5,047 nucleotides of DNA from an uncultured Rhizobiaceae group bacterium (lineage in GTDB: Bacteria; Pseudomonadota; Alphaproteobacteria; Rhizobiales; Rhizobiaceae): assembly GCA_937923355.1 (NCBI GenBank), contig CALAIO010000081.1:1-5047 (forward strand), read 5' to 3'. Below the pieces are notes generated by a model. The model was not told the origin of the DNA. It saw nothing but the letters and a program-made list of their open reading frames with translations, and searched no databases. This document shows positions 1-5,047 of this stretch, one piece after another (within the stretch, counting starts at the first letter, position 1; each line of letters opens with the position of its first letter). Both the position numbers and the translations under genes were made by a program.

Positions 1-576
<576 letters not shown>

Positions 577-611
577 TCCAACTTCAACCTCACAAATCGG
601 AGGGACAAATA

Positions 612-1109
612 ATGTCCGTGAGTAATGAAATCGTACAAAGCCTTGTTAGAAACAAGGTCGAATTTATAACAACAGTCCCCTGCAAACAGCTTGCAGGGGT
701 CATCGAAGGGGTTGAGGCTGAAAAGTCAATCATGCACATCCCTTCCAATAAAGAAGACGAAGGCATGGGGCTTTGTGCGGGTGCGCATATGGGTGGCAAA
801 CGCCCTTGCATCATCATGCAAAACACAGCGCTTGGCGTAACGTTTAATACGCTTTCTTCGCTAACCCAGTTCTATAACATGCCGCTGCCAATGATCATTT
901 CATACCGTGGTGAGATTGGAGAGAAAGTTGCTATTCAGGTTGAGATGGCAAAGCATACAAAAGCCTTGCTGGATGAATTGAAAATTCAGACGTATCACTT
1001 CCATGAACCTGAAGATATCAAGGATCTTGATAGTATTTTAAACCACACCTTTATGAGCCGTAAGCCAACCGCGATTTTAACGGACTCAAACTTCTGGGGA
1101 GGATACTAA
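612..1109 (+). CDS. comD: Sulfopyruvate decarboxylase, alpha subunit
   Basis: This 165-residue protein matches the pyrimidine-binding half of thiamine-diphosphate decarboxylases and has the length usual for a separate ComD subunit. With ComE it converts sulfopyruvate to sulfoacetaldehyde and CO2 in the cytoplasm. The stretch PSNKEDEGMG at residues 44-53 carries the acidic residue that activates the cofactor; Glu48 aligns best with the catalytic Glu of acetolactate synthase, with Glu50 the alternative. It is followed by an AGAHMGGKRP loop and a QNTALG segment. The ATG at 612 is supported by GGAGGG at 599-604, 7 bases upstream. The gene follows hpsN by 35 bases and is separated from comE by one base. 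In methanogens the same enzyme serves coenzyme M synthesis; beside hpsN a catabolic role is far more likely. Phosphonopyruvate decarboxylase is related but is usually a single fused chain. Confidence 0.9.
   Translation: MSVSNEIVQSLVRNKVEFITTVPCKQLAGVIEGVEAEKSIMHIPSNKEDEGMGLCAGAHMGGKRPCIIMQNTALGVTFNTLSSLTQFYNMPLPMIISYRGEIGEKVAIQVEMAKHTKALLDELKIQTYHFHEPEDIKDLDSILNHTFMSRKPTAILTDSNFWGGY
1096..1103 (+). promoter_or_regulatory. Ribosome binding site of comE inside the comD end
   Basis: GGGGAGGA sits 7 bases before the comE ATG and is formed by the last sense codons of comD, which encode Trp-Gly-Gly-Tyr. Ribosomes finishing comD therefore uncover or occupy the comE start. This arrangement fits translational coupling that would keep the two subunits in equal amounts. 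Confidence 0.75.
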
Positions 1110-1110
1110 T

Positions 1111-1674
1111 ATGATCCGCAGTGATATTATTAAAAACCTGATTCCTGTTATCTCTGATGAGCTTGTCGTCTGTAACATTGGCCTTCCAAGCCAGGAACTA
1201 CACATGATGGACGATCAGCCATCGAACTTTTACATGCTTGGCACAATGGGGCTTGCATCTTCGATTGGTCTTGGTGTTGCACTGACGCAAAAAGAAAAAG
1301 TCATCGCCATTGATGGCGACGGCTCTATCCTTACCAACCTCGGCACGCTACCAACAATTGCCAATAACCGTGCTGATAATTTCATTCTCTTCATTGTGGA
1401 CAACGGCAGCTATGGCTCAACAGGTGACCAACCAACTTATGCAGGTCAAAAGACCTCGCTCGCTAAAGTCGCAGAAGCTTGTGGTTGCGAGAATGTTGTT
1501 GAGTGTCAGGCAGAAGAAGCAGTTGACGTCATGAAAGATGCACTTGCCTCTGACAAGATGACTATTATCGTTTGTAAATGTGAAAGCGGAAATATTCCGG
1601 TTCCTGTCATTGAATATGATGCACCGGTTATCAAATATCGCTTCATGGAAGAAGTGAAACGCAGAAACGCGTAA
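1111..1674 (+). CDS. comE: Sulfopyruvate decarboxylase, beta subunit
   Basis: This 187-residue protein is the diphosphate-binding half of the ThDP-dependent decarboxylase and partner of ComD. The cofactor motif is clear: GDGS at residues 69-72, followed about 25 residues later by Asp97-Asn98 in VDNGSYGSTG. Asp70 and Asn98 are the expected Mg2+ ligands that anchor the cofactor's diphosphate. An LGTMGLASSIGLG segment (43-55), typical of this family, precedes it. The length is normal for a stand-alone beta subunit, and nothing looks truncated. The ATG begins one base after the comD stop and has a strong ribosome binding site. It is the last gene of the visible sulfonate unit and is followed by a terminator. 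Its product, sulfoacetaldehyde, needs a further enzyme (such as Xsc, or a reductase giving isethionate) that is not in this window. Confidence 0.91.
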   Translation: MIRSDIIKNLIPVISDELVVCNIGLPSQELHMMDDQPSNFYMLGTMGLASSIGLGVALTQKEKVIAIDGDGSILTNLGTLPTIANNRADNFILFIVDNGSYGSTGDQPTYAGQKTSLAKVAEACGCENVVECQAEEAVDVMKDALASDKMTIIVCKCESGNIPVPVIEYDAPVIKYRFMEEVKRRNA

Positions 1675-1700
1675 GAAGTTTTAAAACTGATTACAAAAAG

Positions 1701-1732
1701 AAAGCGCCTTTCAAAAGATGGGCGCTTTTTTT
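1701..1732. terminator. Rho-independent terminator after comE, probably bidirectional
   Basis: AAAGCGCC at 1701-1708 pairs perfectly with GGCGCTTT at 1721-1728 around a 12-base loop, and seven T follow on the plus strand (1726-1732). It lies 26 bases past the comE stop. Read on the minus strand, the stem is followed by a T-rich tract with one C (complement of 1695-1703), so it can also end the convergent aquaporin transcript, whose stop is about 45 bases away. No gene is visible between 1675 and 1777. Confidence 0.88.
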
Positions 1733-1777
1733 GATCTATAAGTAAACGGCAACGATTAGCAGATGCTATAAGCTCGC

Positions 1778-2440
1778 TTACCGACCAAATTGCCATTTGC
1801 AATATATGGAAGCAAGTACAGCACCAATCATCTGTGCAGCAATAAAGCCTGGCATATGCAGCGGCATAATACCTGCGAAAGTATCTGACAAAGATCGTGC
1901 AATGGTTACAGCAGGGTTCGCAAAAGAGGTTGATGCCGTAAACCAATAAGCTGCCGTGATATAAAGTCCAACCGCAAGCGGCACTGCATCTGGCTTGGAT
2001 TTTAATGTTCCTAGAATGGTGACGATTAAACCAAATGTCGCAACAACTTCAGCTATCCATTGCGCATTACCCGTTCGTGATTTTTGTGAAAACTGCAAGA
2101 CTTCCAAACCAAACATGATATGCGCAGCCCATACACCTATGATGCCACCAATGATTTGAGCGGCAACAAACAAACACCCTTCACGTTTGGATATTTCTTT
2201 TCTAAGCGCAAATATAAATGTCACAGCTGGATTAAAGTGAGCACCAGATACAGGACCAAATAGCGTAATCAATACAAACAAAATTGCACCTGTTGGCAGT
2301 GTATTGCCCAGTAAGGCTATCGCAACATTCCCGCCAGAAAGTTCTTCAGCCATGATGCCTGAACCCACTACAGTAGCAAGCAAAAAAGCTGTTCCGGTAA
2401 ATTCTGCCATAAGTTTCTGGCGCTGCGTATAATCAGACAT
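1778..2440 (-). CDS. Aquaporin-family (MIP) channel, AqpS-like
   Basis: This 220-residue inner-membrane channel of the major intrinsic protein family passively conducts small neutral solutes or water. Both signature loops are present: SGAHFNPAVT with NPA at residues 70-72, and SFANPAVT with NPA at 175-177. Hydrophobic stretches consistent with six membrane helices surround them. The usual Arg after the second NPA is replaced by Val178. By fixed offsets from GlpF (Trp48, Gly191, Phe200, Arg206) the selectivity filter would be Thr50, Ala163, Ser172 and Val178, which is uncharged. A similar Arg-to-Val change is known, as I recall it, in rhizobial AqpS, which conducts arsenite and sits in an ars operon; no ars gene is seen here. 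The start has only a weak ribosome site (GGTGA, 4 bases upstream). The substrate is not predictable from sequence. Confidence 0.88.
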   Translation of the reverse strand: MSDYTQRQKLMAEFTGTAFLLATVVGSGIMAEELSGGNVAIALLGNTLPTGAILFVLITLFGPVSGAHFNPAVTFIFALRKEISKREGCLFVAAQIIGGIIGVWAAHIMFGLEVLQFSQKSRTGNAQWIAEVVATFGLIVTILGTLKSKPDAVPLAVGLYITAAYWFTASTSFANPAVTIARSLSDTFAGIMPLHMPGFIAAQMIGAVLASIYCKWQFGR

Positions 2441-2466
2441 AAAATCACCATTAGAATTGAATATTA

Positions 2467-2500
2467 GTAATTGAGAACAGACCTAATCTCAAATTATTAC
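2467..2500. promoter_or_regulatory. Imperfect dyad upstream of the aquaporin gene, candidate operator
   Basis: TTGAGA at 2471-2476 and TCTCAA at 2487-2492 form an inverted repeat around 10 bases. An outer GTAAT (2467-2471) and ATTAC (2496-2500) extend the symmetry with a 3-base offset. It lies 27-60 bases before the aquaporin start in the AT-rich divergent gap, where a repressor could act on that promoter. No regulator gene is nearby and the half-site does not match a motif I know, so this is only a candidate. Confidence 0.3.
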
Positions 2501-2598
2501 AACCTCAAGACACTGCATTTAGGAAAATTTAGATTCTTTAATCGTGAACTTGGAGGTGAAAAATTAATCGCTCAAAATTATTTTCAAAAGTTCTTGTT

Positions 2599-2628
2599 TT
2601 GTTCTTTATTATTTGATAGGAATATTGT
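2599..2628 (+). promoter_or_regulatory. Weak candidate sigma-70 promoter for the radical SAM gene
   Basis: TTGTTC (2599-2604) and TATTGT (2623-2628) are 18 bases apart and would start a transcript about 25 bases before the ATG at 2658. Both boxes match consensus only partly, and this AT-rich gap offers alternatives. The rest of the 217-base gap (2441-2657) holds no gene that I can see. Confidence 0.25.
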
Positions 2629-2645
2629 CCTGACTAAAATCGAAT

Positions 2646-2651
2646 AAGGAG
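2646..2651 (+). promoter_or_regulatory. Ribosome binding site of the radical SAM gene
   Basis: AAGGAG ends 6 bases before the ATG at 2658, a near-ideal Shine-Dalgarno sequence. It fixes that ATG as the start. Confidence 0.8.
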
Positions 2652-2657
2652 AAACCC

Positions 2658-3830
2658 ATGGATGTTGTGCGTGAACAAAATGTTGAAACAATAAAAGCCC
2701 ATGAAGCCTATATGGGTTCTTCAGTCATTGCAGATGGGCGTGACACTTCTGCAGACAAATTACGTCAGTCTCCCTTAAACAAAGGACGTGCAGCAACGCT
2801 TAATCCTTCATCGCGCTTTGACAAAAAGTCTTATCATATCTTTGATGATGGCTGGCAGACGCTTGATGAATTGCCTCCTTTTAGTACGCATGTTCAGATT
2901 GAAAAACCCAAAACAATTATCACCAAGAACGATTCGCCTGACATTGGCTTTGATCGATCAATCAATCCATATCGCGGCTGTGAGCATGGTTGCATCTATT
3001 GCTTTGCGAGGCCTTCGCATTCTTTCATGGGTTTATCAGCAGGACTAGATTTTGAAACCACGCTTTATGCAAAGCCTAATGCCGCGCAACTACTTGAAAA
3101 AGAACTGGCTAAGAAAAACTATAAACCGCGCACCATTGCGATTGGTACAAATACCGATCCTTATCAGCCGATTGAAAAGCAATGGCGGGTGACACGGGAA
3201 ATTCTTGAAGTGCTGGAAGCAGCCAACCACCCAGTTGGCATTGTTACCAAGTCCGCACTGGTGACACGCGACATTGATATTTTGTCTCGCATGGCTTCCA
3301 AGGGTTTGGCTAAAGTTGCGATTTCCATCACTTCACTCGACAGGCGTTTATCGCGCGCCATGGAACCACGCGCGGCAACACCTGGCTTGCGATTGAAAAC
3401 CATTCGGGATTTAATAAAAGCAGGCATTCCAACCTCAACCATGGTTGCGCCTGTTATTCCTGCCCTGACTGACCACGAAATTGAGCGAATTCTAGACTCT
3501 GCCCAAGCCGCTGGTGCAACAGAGGCAGGCTTTATTATGCTCAGGCTACCGCGAGAGGTTTCCCCGCTCTTCCGCGACTGGCTATTGAAGCATTACCCAG
3601 ACCGTTACCGCCATGTGATGAACCTTTTGCGCGCGCTACGAGGTGGCAAAGATTATGATGCGGAATTTGGTAAACGCATGCGCGGTGACGGACCATATGC
3701 CTGGCAAATCGGCAGGCGCTTTGAGATTGCCTGCAAAAAGCTTGGCCTAAATGAAGTAAAGCGTACGCTTGATAGCTCACAATTTATCCCGCCCCTGCCA
3801 GAAGTGGAAAATCAGCTAACGCTTTTTTGA
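2658..3830 (+). CDS. PA0069-family radical SAM protein
   Basis: This 390-residue protein carries the radical SAM cluster motif CX3CX2C as Cys108, Cys112 and Cys115 in NPYRGCEHGCIYCFARPSH. The cysteines hold a 4Fe-4S cluster that reductively cleaves S-adenosylmethionine. It belongs to the group related to spore photoproduct lyase SplB (COG1533) that annotation pipelines call PA0069 or Rv2578c family. The N-terminal signature (KGRAATLNPSSRF at 42-54, then a TKNDSPDIGFD stretch at 89-99) and the downstream GTNTDPYQPIE and VTKSALVTRDIDIL segments fit that family. The reaction and substrate are unknown; the SplB relationship suggests, but does not show, a nucleic-acid or cofactor substrate. Length is normal and nothing is broken. 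It is divergent from the aquaporin gene and lies 150 bases before rnhB on the same strand; the two may be co-transcribed, though structured repeats lie between them. Confidence 0.9.
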   Translation: MDVVREQNVETIKAHEAYMGSSVIADGRDTSADKLRQSPLNKGRAATLNPSSRFDKKSYHIFDDGWQTLDELPPFSTHVQIEKPKTIITKNDSPDIGFDRSINPYRGCEHGCIYCFARPSHSFMGLSAGLDFETTLYAKPNAAQLLEKELAKKNYKPRTIAIGTNTDPYQPIEKQWRVTREILEVLEAANHPVGIVTKSALVTRDIDILSRMASKGLAKVAISITSLDRRLSRAMEPRAATPGLRLKTIRDLIKAGIPTSTMVAPVIPALTDHEIERILDSAQAAGATEAGFIMLRLPREVSPLFRDWLLKHYPDRYRHVMNLLRALRGGKDYDAEFGKRMRGDGPYAWQIGRRFEIACKKLGLNEVKRTLDSSQFIPPLPEVENQLTLF

Positions 3831-3836
3831 TTATCC

Positions 3837-3870
3837 AAATCTTGCGCTTCACTACGTTCAACGTGCGATT
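3837..3870. repeat. Intergenic palindrome-like repeat, copy 1
   Basis: This 34-base element starts AAATCTTGCGCTTC and ends TCAACGTGCGATT, and it matches copy 2 at all but two positions (A for G in the CTTCxCTACG part, T for C in ACGxTC). It begins 6 bases after the radical SAM stop. The ends are partly complementary (AAATC..GCGC against GTGCGATT), so it can fold into an imperfect hairpin. It looks like a REP-type intergenic element; no third copy is in the window. Confidence 0.7.
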
Positions 3871-3885
3871 ACTCTTTTAAGATCT

Positions 3886-3919
3886 AAATCTTGCGCTTCG
3901 CTACGCTCAACGTGCGATT
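3886..3919. repeat. Intergenic palindrome-like repeat, copy 2, with extended stem
   Basis: This is the second 34-base copy, 49 bases downstream of the first in the same orientation. Its flanks make it a better hairpin: ATCTAAATC at 3882-3890 pairs perfectly with GATTTAGAT at 3916-3924. Inside, GCGC (3893-3896) can pair with GTGC (3912-3915) and a small CGCTACG hairpin can form. No T tract follows, so it is not a standard terminator. It could stabilise the 3' end of the upstream mRNA or be a dispersed repeat. Confidence 0.7.
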
Positions 3920-3931
3920 TAGATTCTAAAC

Positions 3932-3965
3932 CCCGGCAAGTTGCCGCCGCAAATTTCTTACCGGG
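3932..3965. other. Second intergenic hairpin before rnhB
   Basis: CCCGG (3932-3936) is complementary to CCGGG (3961-3965) across 24 bases, and inside it CGGC (3934-3937) can instead pair with GCCG (3943-3946). The two folds exclude each other because they share bases. The structure ends 15 bases before the rnhB GTG. No T tract follows. A role in the 5' leader of rnhB is possible but unproven. Confidence 0.35.
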
Positions 3966-3976
3966 CTTTCAAGAGG

Positions 3977-4016
3977 ATCAGTGAGTCGATATCATCCCCG
4001 TATGTCACTCACTGAT
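3977..4016 (+). promoter_or_regulatory. Inverted repeat enclosing the rnhB start codon
   Basis: ATCAGTGAGT (3977-3986) and ACTCACTGAT (4007-4016) are perfect 10-base complements around a 20-base loop. In mRNA the GTG start (3981-3983) would be buried in the stem, next to the AGAGGA ribosome site at 3972-3977. An in-frame ATG at 4002-4004 would be exposed in the loop. This geometry would be expected to limit initiation at GTG. Whether it is regulatory or chance cannot be told from one sequence. Confidence 0.45.
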
Positions 4017-4658
4017 TCTCTTAAATTCTTCACCCTGCCAGATTGTCCTGATTTCTCGATTGAGGAGAGATTAATCAAACAAGGCAAACTTGCGATTGCC
4101 GGTGTGGATGAAGCAGGCCGTGGGCCTTTGGCAGGTCCTGTCACAGCGGCTGCAGTTATTCTTGACCCTGATAACTTTCCCAAGGGGTTGAATGACTCTA
4201 AAAAGCTTACAGAAAAAAGACGCGAACTTCTTTTTGATGAAATCTTAAAAACCTCACATGTTGCCTGGTGCAGTTTAAATGCCGAGACGATCGACACAAT
4301 CAACATAAGGGTAGCCGCATTGCGCGCCATGGAAATTTCCGTTTCACGTCTTGCTGTCAAAGCTGATTATGCAATGATTGACGGGCGAGATATACCCTTG
4401 CAGCTGAATGACATTGGCGAGGCATTCATAAAAGGTGATGCCAGATCCCTTTCGATTGCAGCAGCTTCAATTATTGCAAAAGTCGTGCGGGACCGCATGA
4501 TGGTAGAAGCAGACAAACACTACCCCGAGTACGGGTTTGCAGGCCACAAGGGTTACGGCTCGAAGAAACACCGCGATGCAATTTTAGAGTTTGGCGGATC
4601 GCCCCTACATCGCAAGAGCTTTTCACCACTCAAGCAGATACTGGAGAGTGAGACTTGA
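3981..4658 (+). CDS. rnhB: Ribonuclease HII
   Basis: This 225-residue type 2 RNase H cuts the RNA strand of hybrids and nicks DNA at single embedded ribonucleotides, starting their excision repair. The acidic active site is complete: Asp43-Glu44 in GVDEAGRGPLAGP, Asp134 in MIDGR, and Asp171 at the end of IAAASIIAKVVRD. The GRG motif (46-48) that reads the 2'-OH and a GYGS segment near residues 191-194 are also present. The first 35 residues form a short N-terminal extension typical of alphaproteobacterial copies. The GTG start is preferred because AGAGGA lies just upstream, although its 3-base spacing is short; the ATG at 4002, seven codons in, has no ribosome site but is the other possibility. 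The gene converges on atpF. Confidence 0.95.
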   Translation: MSRYHPRMSLTDSLKFFTLPDCPDFSIEERLIKQGKLAIAGVDEAGRGPLAGPVTAAAVILDPDNFPKGLNDSKKLTEKRRELLFDEILKTSHVAWCSLNAETIDTINIRVAALRAMEISVSRLAVKADYAMIDGRDIPLQLNDIGEAFIKGDARSLSIAAASIIAKVVRDRMMVEADKHYPEYGFAGHKGYGSKKHRDAILEFGGSPLHRKSFSPLKQILESET

Positions 4659-4670
4659 AACAAAGCCAAT

Positions 4671-4694
4671 AAAAAAGGCGCATAAAGCGCCTTT
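4671..4694 (-). terminator. Rho-independent terminator of the ATP synthase operon
   Basis: AAAGGCGC (4674-4681) pairs perfectly with GCGCCTTT (4687-4694) around a 5-base loop. On the minus strand the stem runs into six T (complement of 4671-4676), 26 bases past the atpF stop, which makes a classic terminator. On the plus strand only three T follow before AAAA, so it would end rnhB transcripts less well, though the stem is only 15 bases past that stop. Confidence 0.87.
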
Positions 4695-4719
4695 AAAATT
4701 CAACCATGAACTGACTTGA

Positions 4720-5047
4720 TTAGTTCAATTTGGTTTTAATGTCAGCGATGCTGCTTTTGATTAAGCCACTTGCTGTTGCGCCACTAACCTTGCCAGCAAC
4801 GATTTGCTCTGCTGCAGCAATTGCAACGTCAACTGCAGATGCGCGAACATCTGCCATGGCTTGAGCTTCTGCCTGAGCGATTTTTTGTTCAGCTGAAGCT
4901 GTACGGCGCTCAACAAATTCTGCAGTTTTACGGGCAGCGTCTTCCGAAAGTGCAGCAGCTTCGCGTTTTGCGGCAGCAACAATTTCTTCTGCTTCTTTTT
5001 CTGCAGCCTGACGTTTGGCCTGATACTCAGCAAGAAGGTTTTGAGCC
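4720..5047 (-). CDS. atpF: ATP synthase F0 subunit b, C-terminal part
   Basis: This is the last 108 residues of the b subunit, the peripheral stalk of the F-type ATP synthase. The N-terminal membrane anchor lies beyond the right edge. The visible part is a long charged, Ala-rich helix (AEYQAKRQAAEKEAEEIV, then ERRTASAEQKIAQAEAQA) typical of the coiled-coil dimerisation and F1-binding regions, ending in IKTKLN. It resembles alphaproteobacterial b more than b', and a b gene at the end of the F0 operon followed by rnhB fits the Hyphomicrobiales order. The stop is the TTA at 4720-4722. The codons are intact across the fragment. A longer open frame at 4761-5033 on the same strand is a Leu/Gln-rich shadow and not a gene. 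Telling b from b' firmly would need the missing part. Confidence 0.9.
   Translation of the reverse strand, partial: AQNLLAEYQAKRQAAEKEAEEIVAAAKREAAALSEDAARKTAEFVERRTASAEQKIAQAEAQAMADVRASAVDVAIAAAEQIVAGKVSGATASGLIKSSIADIKTKLN

Noticed and set aside
612..1674. Coenzyme M biosynthesis, acetolactate synthase or phosphonopyruvate decarboxylase
   Set aside because: Two short split subunits match ComD and ComE; no coenzyme M or phosphonate genes are nearby, and acetolactate synthase chains are much longer.
1506..1946. Minus-strand protein of 146 residues spanning the comE end and the aquaporin end
   Set aside because: It runs across the shared terminator and overlaps two well-supported genes, and its Cys/Tyr-rich sequence resembles no family I know.
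1778..2440. Arsenic resistance operon
   Set aside because: Only the AqpS-like channel is present; there is no arsR, arsC, arsH or arsB in the window.
3759..3770. Perfect palindrome AAGCGTACGCTT
   Set aside because: It lies inside the radical SAM coding region and is short enough to be incidental to codon content.
3837..3919. CRISPR array
   Set aside because: There are only two copies with one 15-base gap, no cas genes, and the repeat itself varies.
3992..4360. Minus-strand protein of 122 residues opposite rnhB
   Set aside because: It is fully antisense to the RNase HII catalytic region and shows no family features.
4761..5033. Leu/Gln/Lys-rich protein of 90 residues on the minus strand
   Set aside because: It is an out-of-frame shadow of atpF, whose frame on the same strand is open to the window edge and recognisable.

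Overview
This window looks like part of an alphaproteobacterial chromosome, most likely from the Hyphomicrobiales (Rhizobiales) and quite possibly marine. Base composition is moderate (mid-40s % G+C by eye). Three things point there: an F-type ATP synthase b subunit of alphaproteobacterial type lies next to rnhB and a PA0069-type radical SAM gene; the aquaporin resembles the rhizobial AqpS branch; and the left end carries genes for breaking down an organosulfonate common in the sea. The taxonomic call is inference from protein flavour and gene order, because the window holds no rRNA or other marker gene.

Layout. (1) 1-1674, plus strand: the 3' end of a sulfopropanediol dehydrogenase gene (hpsN), then comD and comE, the two subunits of a thiamine-diphosphate sulfopyruvate decarboxylase. 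They are tightly spaced, each decarboxylase gene has a strong Shine-Dalgarno sequence, and a terminator at 1701-1732 closes the unit. (2) 1778-2440, minus strand: an aquaporin-family channel with two NPA motifs but Val in place of the usual selectivity-filter Arg. It converges on comE and shares the terminator region. (3) 2441-2657: a divergent promoter region containing an imperfect dyad. (4) 2658-3830, plus strand: a PA0069-family radical SAM protein of unknown function. (5) 3831-3980: a non-coding gap with two near-identical 34-bp palindrome-like repeats and a further hairpin. (6) 3981-4658, plus strand: rnhB (ribonuclease HII), whose GTG start lies inside a perfect 10-bp inverted repeat. 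(7) 4720-5047, minus strand: the C-terminal part of atpF, converging on rnhB with a hairpin terminator between them.

How the genes work together. HpsN oxidises 2,3-dihydroxypropane-1-sulfonate (DHPS) to sulfolactate. A sulfolactate dehydrogenase, not in this window, would make sulfopyruvate. ComDE decarboxylates that to sulfoacetaldehyde, and a desulfonating enzyme such as Xsc, also not seen, would release sulfite and a C2 unit. The right half is housekeeping: removal of ribonucleotides from DNA, the ATP synthase stator, and a conserved radical SAM protein. The window therefore spans a border between a catabolic cassette and core chromosome. I found no wholly new multi-gene system. The best leads are the altered channel filter, the hairpin over the rnhB start and the repeat pair before it.
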